Origin: Trichomonas vaginalis G3
Lineage: Eukaryota; Parabasalia; Trichomonadida; Trichomonadidae
NCBI RefSeq assembly: GCF_026262505.1
Contig: NC_067207.1
Coordinates: 22,908,082 to 22,972,081, forward strand
Length of the DNA: 64,000 bases
Direction of reading: 5' to 3'
Below the pieces are notes generated by a model. It saw nothing but the letters and a program-made list of their open reading frames with translations, was not told the DNA's origin and ran no database searches. Made by a program: the position numbers and the translations under genes. Position 1 is the first letter of the stretch. Each line of letters opens with the position of its first letter. Below are positions 16,822 to 26,103 of this stretch, in pieces.

Positions 16822-17043
16822 TTAGTTCCCACCTTTGAATTGGGCTCTTTCGTTATCCCAGTTGCGTAGGAGGTCGTCCCAGAGGAGTTGGTAGAATTGC
16901 CAATCCAAGGACGATTTGTCCTCCCAGGCATTGAGGATGTACTGCTCGTAGAGTTTCATGACCTCTGCCTTGCACCAGACACCCTCTCCCTTGGAACGTA
17001 AGGCTTCTTCGAAGTGCTCGAATGCGATTGGCTGCGTGACCAT
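16822..17043 (-). CDS. Small unknown protein, 73 aa
   Basis: Helical, tryptophan-rich (five W) protein. The ATG at 17041-17043 follows AAAAAGTGTCATTTCGG on the minus strand; a longer frame would begin inside this motif. It is divergent from the gene at 17074 across 30 bp. It was chosen over the overlapping minus-strand frame because of promoter fit. Confidence 0.5.
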   Translation of the reverse strand: MVTQPIAFEHFEEALRSKGEGVWCKAEVMKLYEQYILNAWEDKSSLDWQFYQLLWDDLLRNWDNERAQFKGGN

Positions 17044-17073
17044 CCGAAATGACACTTTTTGTCCGTTTGGTCA

Positions 17074-17319
17074 ATGTTCGTGTCTCGTGCCATAGTCGAC
17101 GAAAATACAGACAAACAGGTTATATATGAGTTTGAGACCAAGAATGGTGTAACTCGACCTGTCCGATTCAAAGACTCCGAGGGCGACCATGAAATTAAAC
17201 GGAAATTAGCTAGGAAGGAATATAAAATGGACTGGTTGCCACCACCTCCACCTCCACCACCTTTACCTGTTCCTCAAGTAAATAAGCCTTTCCCGTTCCC
17301 AAGAATTCCCACATTTTAA
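17074..17319 (+). CDS. Small proline-tailed protein, 81 aa
   Basis: About 50 residues of mixed fold are followed by WLPPPPPPPPLPVPQ and a short end. The polyproline is the type bound by profilin or SH3 domains. The ATG at 17074 follows TTTGGTCA. Unknown function. Confidence 0.5.
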   Translation: MFVSRAIVDENTDKQVIYEFETKNGVTRPVRFKDSEGDHEIKRKLARKEYKMDWLPPPPPPPPLPVPQVNKPFPFPRIPTF

Positions 17320-17358
17320 TTCAAATTCGAATAAAAATTTTTTATTTCATGCAATGTT

Positions 17359-18882
17359 TTATTTCTGTGCCGTCTTCAAGTATGCCCCAGTACTTACGCT
17401 TGGAGAGGACATGAACTTCGGTGAAAATTTTGTCCAATTTGAATTGACCCATCTTTTCACCGACCATCCCATTTCAATGAGTTTGTTGTATCCTTCTTCG
17501 TTCGTCATGAGTGCGTCAATGTTCTCATAGTAAACCTTCAACTTTGATTTGACTTCGGAGAAGAATTTGTTGTAGTTGTCAAGGACTGCCTTTGCGAACT
17601 GAGGGTAAGACCAATGTTCGACAATAGGTTTTAATGTGGTTACTAAGCCACTTTGACCTTGAGTGAATTCGTACTTCAAAACAAAAGGAGAAAACCTTTC
17701 AACAAAGTTGTCGACCTTCTCATAATGTTTACTCTTCATCTCTTGAGGTTTCTTAATGGAATATCCCCATGTCGAATTCATAAGCAATTTGAGTGTCATT
17801 GCAAGTTTGGGGTTTGAAGCTTTCCTAATATCATACAGTTGTTGTATGACTTTTCCAACTGTATAGTTCCTTCCCGGGAACTCACCATCTTCGTTTGGAA
17901 TTCCAGTCGGAATATATTGGACAAACCTCATGTATGCAGCGTTAAGGTCGACATAGTATATCTTTTCATCTGAGTCGAACTTGTCGCAACCAATTGGTCC
18001 AGTTTGTGGAAATTCAAGTGAGTCTCTTATCTTCTGAGAAACTTCTCCTGTTATCTCATAAACATCGTCGAAGCAACCTGTTTCATATAAAACCTTCTGA
18101 CCTAACTCAGATGCTCTCCAATACAATTTGACGTCAATTGGATGTCTCAATGGAAGTTTGTTTATAGCATCTTGAAGTTCTTGCAACCTCATTGGAAGTT
18201 CTTCTGGTTCAGGTTGGTATCCGAACAATCCAACTCCTTGTGGAATTGTGTACTTCTTTTGTACTAGAACTTTGTCTGGAACAACTTTTGGTCTTGCTAA
18301 CAGTGAAAAGTTTGTTTCGTCTTTTGGTACAAAAGTTTCTGTCAGCTTGTCATCTGGAATTGGTTCCAACAAACCTTTCTCGAAAAGAATGTTTACAGCT
18401 CTGACAATGTTGCACTTGCCTTTTCCGAACAATGGGTTTGTAAGACTTTCGTTCAACATGAAGTGGTTGTGGACAATTGCAATCTTCAACCATGGTAAAT
18501 TGAACTCAACAACATAGTCGTCATGTGAAGAACCTTTAGCTGTAGGTATGTTGACTCGGATATTGACATTTGCCAACGGTGCAATTTTTGCCAATTGACC
18601 TCTGAGAATGTACCTTGTCTTCACACATGACTCAAGATACTTCATCTTCTCATCTGTAACAAGACCAGAGTTCCTGAGACATGTAAGAATGCAAGGTTCA
18701 TTGACAATTGTTTCAATTGAATTGTAAATTCCATACCTTGTCAAGTCAATGTCAGACTTATTTATGAACGGGAAGTATCCAGCATGTTGTCTGACTGCTT
18801 GAGGGTTAGGTTGGTACCATTCGAACTTGACACTTGCAATTCCTTCAATTGCATTCAAAATGTCTGAGTCGGAGTCAACCAT
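17359..18882 (-). pseudogene. Family B DNA polymerase region (Polinton type, palm recognised)
   Basis: Motif A-like YYVDLNAAYMRF and motif B-like KLLMNSTWGYS are clear, and a motif C-like strand pair lies near the C-terminus in the right order. These belong to protein-primed family B polymerases, the replication enzyme of Polintons. The gene is convergent with the host-like-promoter block. The frames at 18855-19283 and 19307-19492 precede it on the same strand and may belong to the same transcription unit. The region is treated as a fossil part and I make no claim that it is functional. Confidence 0.75.
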
Positions 18883-19283
18883 TTGTTCTCTCTTTGTAGT
18901 CTTGAAAGCGTCAAGAAGTTTTGCAGCTGTTGTTCATTGCCATTTGCATAGTAAATGTGACCATCCAAATCCGTTATGGTCAATCTGAGATTGTATCCTT
19001 TCTTATTTCCGTCTTGTATGGCAGCAAGTACACCCATGAAGCCTTCTTTGTTCTTTCCTTCGTCAAAGTTTACTGTAAAGGTTCGACCAGATGTAATTTG
19101 ACTTCTAACTTCACGATACTTTTCATATGCATATCTTGTTCTTTCCATGGGAGCATGTGCGTCTTCACCTTTTCCTTTTTTCCTTCTCAAAGGATGCAAT
19201 TGTTCGTCATGTTTCCAGTAGAATCTGGCAAAGCCGTCGTGTCCTTCAACTTGAGGTTCACTAACATCGAAAGGCATGTCCAT
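18855..19283 (-). pseudogene. Region upstream of the polymerase, 142-codon frame
   Basis: The C-terminal 80 residues (YEKYREVRSQI, a beta hairpin, then NLRLTITDLDGHIYYANG) resemble in plan residues about 205-265 of the frame that begins at 63192 in Polinton B (KINSQQRWMVCYKLGGKYE). Both lie where the N-terminal part of a Polinton polymerase protein would be. No catalytic motif is visible. Confidence 0.5.
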
Positions 19284-19306
19284 AAGACGTTCTTCTTCTA
19301 ACCTCT

Positions 19307-19492
19307 CTAGTCTGTTTGGATAATTGCACGTGCTGTTTCCAAATCCATTTCGTAGCGAAGACCAGCCAGTTTGTCATAGACTTTTATGGGTCTTCCCTTC
19401 CTATATTTAAACTTCTTCGAAACTCTCCAACCATATCTTTGCAACTCTGCTTTTATTCTAGCAGATTTTCTATCCATTCTATATGGGGGCAT
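19307..19492 (-). CDS. Small basic protein or leader of the polymerase unit, 61 aa
   Basis: Rich in R and K (RMDRKSARIKAELQRYGWRV). It starts right after TTTATTTTTATAAAA on the minus strand, a T-rich start typical of the capsid-block genes. It could be a small DNA-binding protein or the first part of the polymerase unit that follows. Undecided. Confidence 0.4.
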   Translation of the reverse strand: MPPYRMDRKSARIKAELQRYGWRVSKKFKYRKGRPIKVYDKLAGLRYEMDLETARAIIQTD

Positions 19493-19685
19493 TTTTATAA
19501 AAATAAAAAAATGTTTTTTTCTTTACTTTACATAACCGCCTGCTGCCATAAGTCTTTGACGCCAACCCATACCAGCTAATGAAGGTTGACTTGGTTTAGT
19601 TTAAACTAAACTTTGGTTTTGGTTTATCTTCAGTTTTTGGTTTTTTCTTCTATCGGTTTTTCGTCACTTTTCGGTTCCTCTGACT

Positions 19686-20102
19686 TTACCCACTTGCAGG
19701 AACAGTTGTGTCGTCAACATCTTCATAAATATCATATGCCATTTGTTTTTGTTTTCCTTTCAACTTTTTGTGTTTGTTGTAAAGTTTAGAATATTTCGAC
19801 TCTAAGTCAATGAGATGTTCTATAATGAACTGTTGGTCAGTGAAGTAAACTTTTCCATCTGTTGTCTCGAAAGCTCCTTCAGACTTCAATATTTTATTTG
19901 TGAGAGTCTGTTTCTTTTTTGAGATACTAGCCGTTCCATTTCTATGAAAAGTGACTTTATAGTTAGGGTTTGTATTTCCAGACCTGGCACTTTCTATTAT
20001 TGAATTTTTCTCTTCATCTGTAAGTTCTTTGACAGGTTTTGACAATGGTTCTGAACTTTTTGTTTGTGGTGTCAAATCTACCGTTTCAACTTCTTCGGTC
20101 AT
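19686..20102 (-). CDS. Unknown charged protein, 138 aa
   Basis: The N-terminal 45 residues are acidic and disordered-looking, a middle beta hairpin (YKVTFHRNGTASISKK) follows, then a coiled coil near residues 95-125. ATG at 20100-20102 in the context TTTTTTACTGAGATGAA, the same string that precedes the small gene at 20274. Downstream (19524-19685) there is more coding-like minus-strand sequence, ending in a Gly-rich peptide before a stop at about 19524; this stretch is not an intact gene by itself. Confidence 0.5.
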   Translation of the reverse strand: MTEEVETVDLTPQTKSSEPLSKPVKELTDEEKNSIIESARSGNTNPNYKVTFHRNGTASISKKKQTLTNKILKSEGAFETTDGKVYFTDQQFIIEHLIDLESKYSKLYNKHKKLKGKQKQMAYDIYEDVDDTTVPASG

Positions 20103-20121
20103 TTCATCTCAGTAAAAAATT

Positions 20122-20274
20122 TTAGTTTGGTTTGTTTTCAACTGGTTGTTGTTGTTTTTTAAGTCGGTCTAAAACTTCCTGAGGTATAGGAAGAACTTGA
20201 CAAACACGTTGTGTAACTGCTGGAAGTCGACAAATCCATCTTGAACCCATTTGTCTCAATGCTGTATTGTTCAT
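20122..20274 (-). CDS. Small unknown protein, 50 aa
   Basis: An exact 50-codon frame with ATG at 20272-20274. The start context AGTTTTTTACTGAGATGAA is the same as at the gene starting at 20102, which supports it as a real gene despite its size. Product: basic centre (MGSRWICRLPAVTQR) and a Q/N-rich tail. Polintons and adenoviruses carry small core peptides of this size, but no family is shown. Confidence 0.55.
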   Translation of the reverse strand: MNNTALRQMGSRWICRLPAVTQRVCQVLPIPQEVLDRLKKQQQPVENKPN

Positions 20275-20293
20275 TTCATCTCAGTAAAAAACT

Positions 20294-20695
20294 TTACATT
20301 CCCCACGTTTGAGGCGGTTGAGGTTGGTTATTGTTTACCCATTGTTGTGCATGGTTATATCCTCTGTTAAAGAATCTTTCACCTTGGTCCATATAGTGTC
20401 CTGCTTGGTTATAGTAGTCATTTGCTTTGTTATAATAGTTTCCTGCTTGTCTTCCTACATTGTCCATCCATCCTTGAACTTTTCCTCTTGTTTCAGGATT
20501 TGGAATAAGATTGTTGCATCTCGTGCTACATCCCAACCTTTCTGTACAGTTTGTATAATAGGTTGTGCTTTTCTCTTTAAGTATACCTAATGTACTCAAA
20601 ATCTTCCTTCCAACTCCAAATACACCTCTGGCTATTGTTCCCACTGCGGGCAAAAATCTGGATGCAACTCCTGCTAATGCGCCAAATAAACCCAT
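20294..20695 (-). CDS. Small protein with amphipathic N-terminus, 133 aa (pVI-like candidate)
   Basis: Residues 2-30 (GLFGALAGVASRFLPAVGT then more G/A/V) form a glycine-rich amphipathic helix like those of membrane-lytic capsid peptides such as adenovirus pVI. Residues 80-130 are N/Y/Q-rich. Four cysteines lie in the middle. The ATG is divergent from the integrase region across 17 bp. A membrane-active entry role is inference from composition only. Confidence 0.55.
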   Translation of the reverse strand: MGLFGALAGVASRFLPAVGTIARGVFGVGRKILSTLGILKEKSTTYYTNCTERLGCSTRCNNLIPNPETRGKVQGWMDNVGRQAGNYYNKANDYYNQAGHYMDQGERFFNRGYNHAQQWVNNNQPQPPQTWGM

Positions 20696-20712
20696 TTCTT
20701 ATGGGTTAAAAA
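20696..20712. promoter_or_regulatory. 17-bp bidirectional promoter
   Basis: TTCTTATGGGTTAAAAA is the full spacer between the divergent ATGs at 20693-20695 and 20713. Its size equals the other divergent spacers of both Polintons, though it lacks a clear TCTA. Confidence 0.45.
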
Positions 20713-21667
20713 ATGACGAATCCAAACAAGGACCCCTATGTTTCTAAGGCAACAAAGAAAGCACTCATGATAAAATCTTTTAGTTCAACACCAAATGCTT
20801 GGTTTATGGATATCTTGGAAAACATTCCGAGGTATAGAGAAGATGGACCTCCATACTGGCTAATATTTGTCGGTCAAAACACAAGATACTGTGAAGCCAT
20901 ACCATTATGGTCCAAAAATATTTTAGATGTGAAAACTGCTTTGACAATATTCGTTGACAAATACCATCCAACAAAACTGACATCTGACTGTGAAAGTTCT
21001 TTCAAATCAGATGATGTAAAAACTATCTGCGTTCAAAAAATGTAAACCAATATTTCATTGTCGACCAAAACCATTCTGCTTTGTTGTCATTGACGGTTGT
21101 ATAAAAATGTTAAGAGACTTAAACCAACCACAAGGTGGTGAAGCAAATGAAATGTCATATGACGACAAGTTAGACACTTCTCCATGGCAAAGATGAGACA
21201 AGTTTTAAATATTTACAATAGCCGTAAACAAAAAGGTTTGGGAAACCACTCCCCGAAGAAATGAAAACAACCCTGACTTAGAGAAAGACTATATATTTAA
21301 TAATTTAGTCAAAGAGACAAACAAGAAGAATGCCGGGCTTCAAACTTCAGAAGGTGACAAAAGTAAAAATAGAAATACCTAAACGCGACCCATATGAAAA
21401 TACTATTGACTATGACAACAATGGAACCCGACAGGTACTCACATTCGTGTTCGTAAAAATAGAGAAGAAAGTATACAAGAGAATATTATGAAGTTTTTAG
21501 GCAAACATGGCAAAATGTACACACTGCAAGCAGAAGATAAAACTACTATTGTCAGACCTCGTTTCAAACTTGTCAAAGTTCAAGGTGGTATACTTTCAAA
21601 GACAGTTCCTAACAAATATAAGAAACTCCTGACGAATATGCTAAAGAAGTTGAAAATGACGAACTAA
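20713..21667 (+). pseudogene. Retroviral-type integrase region (rve)
   Basis: Matches in plan the integrase of Polinton B at 57900-58985: a core strand pair with WLIFV...T then SDCES in the catalytic core, and a C-terminal SH3/chromo-like end. This enzyme inserts the element. The region is a fossil with several breaks. Confidence 0.7.
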
Positions 21668-23072
21668 GCATTTCTATACCATGCGTAAACTGTCATGTAA
21701 GGTGGCATGTAGTCTTTACTTTGTCCCGTTGTTTGCGTATATCCTGAACGCGATGTGTATGGTTTCCATCTCCTGAGTGTTACCCCAGAGAAACAATTTA
21801 TAGCAAACTGAACGTTGTCTTTAACATCATATCCTTTACCTTTTTTCATTGCCGACCAATCCCAAAAATTATGCTTATGCCAACCTGCTTGAGATGTACT
21901 TAAATCTATGTAGTGACTATGTGCAGGTAAATTTTCACCTGAAATCGTTTTACTTCCACCTGTTTCCTTTAAGAGTTTGCACAATACAAAAAACCTGTCG
22001 ACTATTTGAGTCCAAGTTCCAAAACCCAGAACTGTTTCTGGTCTGGTAGAGTTCAATTGACGTATAAATAGAGCCTATAGGATATAATGTTTGAAGTATT
22101 TCTGTCTTTATGTTTTGAAGCTCTGTTTTGTCTGCTTTCTTGTCATATAAATCTTGAGCAGTGAATTTAATATTATACATCCTTCATGACATAAAACATC
22201 TTTACATCTAATGTTTTCATCGTCGTTATGTCGTCATCCGATGTTAAACCTTGTGGAAAGTTAGGAGGTTTACAATATATTGCATCCCACCAGTTTCTTC
22301 AACCGTTCCTTCAATACTTTCTATAGCAACAGTTGTAAAACTTGTATGTGTATGGTTCTTATTTGCTTTCTTCTCTAACTCATCGTTAACATAAGTTTTA
22401 TCTGCTTTAAGGTCTAAAACATCCTGAAACCCATCCTGTATCGGCTTTAACTTTAAAAGTCTTCGATGTCCATTCATGGTACCAGTCAACCCTTTCTTTC
22501 ATTTCGTTATCTTTTTCATCCACATATTCCTTATCCGCTTTCTTCTCTAACTTACTAGCCACATATTCCTTATCTGCTTTCTTTTCAAGGCTAACGTTTA
22601 AGTCTGTTATTTCAGATATAGAATGTATATGATCTTTTTAGAATATTCGTTTTCAGCTCTTGTCACTTCACTTGACATTTTATTGTCAACATATGTTTTG
22701 TCTGCTAGTTCAGGATGAGTATGTTCTTTTGTTGCATAAGCATTGTTAGCTCTTTCTTCTTCTTTTGCTATTGCATCGTCTACATATTTCTTTGTCAGCT
22801 TTGTTGTCAACATCTGCTTTCAAAAGAAGTTCATTTATAGGTTTTCGTTTAAAGTTCCTTTTGTTGGATTTATACAGACAGTATTTTCTTCTTGTCTTGA
22901 AATAGAAACTCATCTGTCATTGGGTTTAATGTCAGTTTTAAGTTTTCCTTCTTTCAATGACTCAGATATCTTAGAATAGTTTGAAAAGTTTGTTGTGTTC
23001 TTATTTAGAGCTTGCATAATGAGTTTGTCGGTTGTGTTGTATTTCTCTCATAGACGCTGTTTCATTTGACAT
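21664..23072 (-). pseudogene. Fibre-like region with phage tail-collar-type C-terminus
   Basis: The last 130 codons carry ETVLGFGTW, then GGSKTISGENLPAHSH, and end in DYMPPYMTVYAWYRNA, the pattern of phage tail-collar or short-tail-fibre tips. Upstream pieces repeat K-A-D-K-x-x-V/E and K-N-H-T-H segments, as in trimeric fibre shafts. The Polinton B region 54884-57859 is the counterpart. A receptor-binding fibre of the virion is the likely ancestral role. The region is broken in several places. Confidence 0.72.
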
Positions 23073-23090
23073 TTTTATTCTAGATAAAAT
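23073..23090. promoter_or_regulatory. 18-bp bidirectional promoter with palindromic TCTAGA
   Basis: TTTTATTCTAGATAAAAT separates the divergent ATGs at 23070-23072 and 23091. It reads almost the same on both strands, so each gene gets TCTA in an AT-rich setting about 7-11 bases before its ATG. Confidence 0.65.
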
Positions 23091-23930
23091 ATGCTTCCAA
23101 TAGAAAAAAGAAAATTCAAGAGTTGCTACACTAAACCATTAGATGAACTTTTTACTAATGTCGGTCAAAAGTTTGAGACAGAGACCGTAAAGCATGAAGG
23201 CTATCGTTTTGACTACCCATTAAGATGGCTAAGAGACCCATCTGTCACAAAAGCTATTGGCTTTCGTAGAATGAAGTTTGTGTCTGTAGAAGATAAAAGT
23301 TTTCCATTTATTGTAAGGTTTCATATAGATTATATATCTGAAGGGAAACGAAAATGTGGGAAGAAATTGAGCTAATACAAGTTGACCTTTCATCTTCTCT
23401 ACAGACTGCGTTAAAAAATATAGAAGATAAAATAAATTCATGTTATGCAAAATATTGCTGATGAATATGCAAATACCGAGAGCACACTTTATGTGAGAAT
23501 TGTATATGACAAACAAAATTCACAAGTGTCATTTCAAATCTACGAAGACAATCCAAAGAAAGACGAACAAATATATACAGAATTCACTGCAATGTCATGG
23601 TATTATTTGCAAAGAATGTTAAATCAGAAAGTCGAACTTCCTTTAGCAAATATTTACAGTCGATATGCAAGAGATGAACCATATTTATTTAAAGATGTTT
23701 TCGACCAGCTGCTATTATTGTTCATGCTTCATTTTCTGGCGCCCAAAACTCTTTCTTATGCTTGGCAAATGACTTTTACGAAAAACCTACAAAGTTATAC
23801 GAACCACCAAGTGGAAGTATTTCAGACTTTCAAGTATGGTTTACTACAGATGAAGAAAAAGAATAATTCCATTATACCATGCGTTTTACTTAGAACTTAG
23901 TTTCATATACAACTACTATCGAACGGTAAA
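23091..23930 (+). pseudogene. Homologue of the 293-aa Polinton B protein, possible jelly-roll minor capsid
   Basis: Its first 85 residues (YRFDYPLRWLRDP, then KAIGFRRMKFV and FPFIVRFHIDY) match the start of the protein at 50976-51857 (YTYEYPRHWVEYV, KAIEIRQVRSI, FPIAVYVNLD). The order and spacing of these segments are the same. The family is unassigned. The region is not intact. Confidence 0.6.
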
Positions 23931-23941
23931 AATATAATTTT

Positions 23942-24183
23942 TTAATACGGTTGAGGTGTTGGATTTGGTTGCCAACTAGACTGTGGTGCAGGTTCAGGCT
24001 GTTGTATAACAGGAGCTTGTTCTTCTGGTTCAGGGTCTTTAGGTATAATACCAACAAACTGACCTACTCTTTTACCAATATTTTTGACTCCGTTCCAAAT
24101 TCCTCTTCCTACGGTTTTTATTCCATTCCATATACCTCTTCCAACATTTCGAAAGAAGTTTCCTATCTTACTGAAGAACCCAT
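23942..24183 (-). pseudogene. Small region with repeated amphipathic VGRGIWNGIK motif
   Basis: Minus-strand coding sequence with two copies of an 11-residue G-R-G-I-W-N-G unit followed by a P/Q/E-rich tail that ends in PNPTPQPY. This resembles membrane-active core peptides and the protein at 20294-20695. The ATG-like start at 24181-24183 follows ATTTTTACATATAGTAAA. The region is not intact. Confidence 0.45.
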
Positions 24184-24204
24184 TTTACTATATGTAAAAA
24201 TCTA

Positions 24205-24562
24205 ATGTCCGCCTAGTCTCTTACGTTTCCTGTTGAGTTCCATAGCATTCTTTAACTGGAGCTCATACATTCTGTTTCTCTCTGGTAGAAAACATATTCT
24301 GGGTCAACTCCTGTTTCGCGTCATCTGCATAAAGTTGTTTATATCCCACTTCAGGGTTTGTATAAAACTCTTTCCATCTCATATTTGCATACCATGGTGG
24401 CAAACCTAACGCAGCGTCATTTGACATGGCAGTTTGCATTTGTACATCTGTTGGCACTTGACCATAGTTTGCCATTGCAGTTTGTATTCTAACTTCATTT
24501 GGAATATTCTCTGGGTTTGGTTGTCCAGGTTGCTGTGCATTCGCTAAGTTCTGTGCGTCCAT
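24205..24562 (-). pseudogene. Unknown Q/N-rich small coding region
   Basis: ATG at 24560-24562 after TTTTTATCTAATATTAA, a good TCTA-type start. The product has two similar 20-residue units (P-x-E-V-R-I-Q-T-A-M and P-T-D-V-Q-M-Q-T-A-M) and a globular part with WYANMRWKEFYTNPEVGYKQLY. Coding-like sequence continues to about 24205 and ends in a basic NRKRRRLGGH tail. No family is recognised. Confidence 0.5.
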
Positions 24563-24585
24563 TTAATATTAGATAAAAATATCTC

Positions 24586-24717
24586 TTACGAGTACATATA
24601 CTGGACATTTGCAGGCATTGGTTCATCTTCATATTCTCTGTACTTTTCTGCCACGTCAAAGAAATAAATGACACAATGGAAAAAACCTAAAACAAGTAGT
24701 CCGATTTCAAACCACAT
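24586..24717 (-). CDS. Small single-pass membrane protein, 43 aa
   Basis: An exact frame of 43 codons. Residues 4-22 (EIGLLVLGFFHCVIYFFDV) form one membrane segment, followed by a polar acidic tail. The ATG at 24715-24717 lies inside the 3' end of the methyltransferase gene, overlapping by about 31 bp on the same strand, as in dense viral gene packing. Confidence 0.5.
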   Translation of the reverse strand: MWFEIGLLVLGFFHCVIYFFDVAEKYREYEDEPMPANVQYMYS

Positions 24718-25520
24718 TTACTTACTAATAAAATTTCTTTATTGTGACACTTTCTCCAGTTTATAGGTCCTCTCTCATATTCTATCTTGTCATATATAAA
24801 CTCATAGTCATGTATGTCCTCTAACCATCTCATAACGGTTTCCAAACCACTTTTATCGGATGTAAAGTAAAAGCATGGATGGTTATGTATAACGTCTAAA
24901 GTTTCTAAAGAGTCTCTCAAAGTCCAGTCTACTTGGTATTGAAAATCCCATGTGTTATAGAACGGCGGGTCCACTATAAAGAAAACATTTTCCTTGTCTT
25001 TATATTTTTCATACAACTCTGTCCAATGACATCTCACAAACTCTATACCCTCAATATATTTTTCTATGTCCTCTTTGAAAACATTTGTATAGTTAAGATA
25101 TAAAACTTTTGACATAAGTGTTTCAATGTCATGAACTCTTATAGCACCACTATATAATAGTCTAGCAGATATACTATTCCAGTCTATATATTCTGCTTTT
25201 TTCAAAACCTCTCTCACAATATTTTTCTTATCTAATGGTATACGTTCCATCTTACCTATCTGAATCTTTTCTTTTAACTCTTTCAATATATTGTTTGTGT
25301 CTGGTATATGTTTGAGACGGTCCATATAGTTGTCGAAGTCATTGCATATAATCTTTGAGTCTGGAAATATTATATGGCACAAATGGGATATATAGAAACT
25401 TCCACCGAACAAATCTACAAATGTTAGACCATTCGGTAGTTTCTTAAGTTCTCTCAATATAATATCTTTACATCTACTCTTATTTCCAAAGAACGGTAAC
25501 GGTGGTTTTGTAAAATTCAT
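24687..25520 (-). CDS. D12-class DNA adenine-N6 methyltransferase (Dam-like), 277 aa
   Basis: Motif X-like PFFGNKSR at residues 9-16 and motif I FVDLFGGSF at about 34-42 form the AdoMet site; NDFD near residue 60 fits the next acidic position; VDPPFYNTW near residue 186 is the DPPY-type catalytic motif (here DPPF). The order X-I-IV is that of the D12/Dam alpha class, which methylates adenine. ATG at 25518-25520 after TTTTTATTATTATATATAA. The frame looks whole. No matching restriction enzyme is seen, so it may mark the element's own DNA or alter host chromatin. Confidence 0.85.
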   Translation of the reverse strand: MNFTKPPLPFFGNKSRCKDIILRELKKLPNGLTFVDLFGGSFYISHLCHIIFPDSKIICNDFDNYMDRLKHIPDTNNILKELKEKIQIGKMERIPLDKKNIVREVLKKAEYIDWNSISARLLYSGAIRVHDIETLMSKVLYLNYTNVFKEDIEKYIEGIEFVRCHWTELYEKYKDKENVFFIVDPPFYNTWDFQYQVDWTLRDSLETLDVIHNHPCFYFTSDKSGLETVMRWLEDIHDYEFIYDKIEYERGPINWRKCHNKEILLVSKCGLKSDYLF

Positions 25521-25679
25521 TTATATATAATAATAAAAATGTTTTTCCCTGAAAAGTGACAGAAAAGTGACAAAACATGAAAACATATATAATTTGTGAA
25601 AAGCGACACATTATATAATGTTTTCGACCCAGAAGAAGGCTTCTTCCCAGAAGCAATGGAGGAAGAAGAAGAGTCCTCC

Positions 25680-26103
25680 GAATAAAAACTTCATTTATAC
25701 TAAACATCAACATCAGGGCTAGAAGGCACGAAGTGCCTGGAAGCCCCACTACCTTTTTTTTTTTTTTTTTAATAGAATTTATATACTATTCATCTATTAG
25801 TAAACACTACCGTATATTATTTTTTAAGCTATCTTATTTTTTGAACTTTTATTCAAATCTTTGGTCGCAAGAAGAATTGCATGATAAATAAAAACATTTA
25901 ATCAAAGTCAATTTTATTTTTCATATTCAAATGGACTGAGTGTTAACATTTAACATTTTTTGCTAATTGTCGTCAAAAATTAGGCGTAAAGCAAAAATTG
26001 ATATTTCATATGGTTTTATGATAGATAAGCATTATATTCCCACTCATTATATTCGTAAATTTTGAGGTTTATCCTTCGCTTTTAAGATCATTGAATTTGA
26101 TTT
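25680..26103. repeat. Right TIR of Polinton A
   Basis: About 424 bp, inverted relative to 7-557, and identical by eye over the outer 330 bp or so. The inner part has an 18-20 bp T run followed inward by a GC-rich hairpin at 25724-25738. The spacer 25521-25679, between the methyltransferase start and this TIR, holds only two close copies of AAAAGTGACA and a short acidic open frame that ends at the TIR border. I do not call that frame a gene. Confidence 0.92.

Larger units (their letters stand above)
7..26103. mobile_element. Polinton/Maverick A, full length, about 26.1 kb
   Basis: The left arm (from base 7) and the right arm (ending at 26103) are long inverted copies of each other, and the DNA between them carries the Polinton gene set: double jelly-roll major capsid protein, a minor-capsid-like region, packaging ATPase, protein-primed-type family B polymerase, retroviral-type integrase, plus an SF3 helicase, a fibre-like region and a D12 methyltransferase. 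The element is old in design but young as an insertion, because the TIR arms look identical by eye outside one small inserted element and one hairpin patch. Several genes look broken, with perhaps ten to fifteen breaks in all. A target duplication cannot be tested, since only six bases of left flank are in the window. Polintons are well known in Trichomonas vaginalis. Confidence 0.93.
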
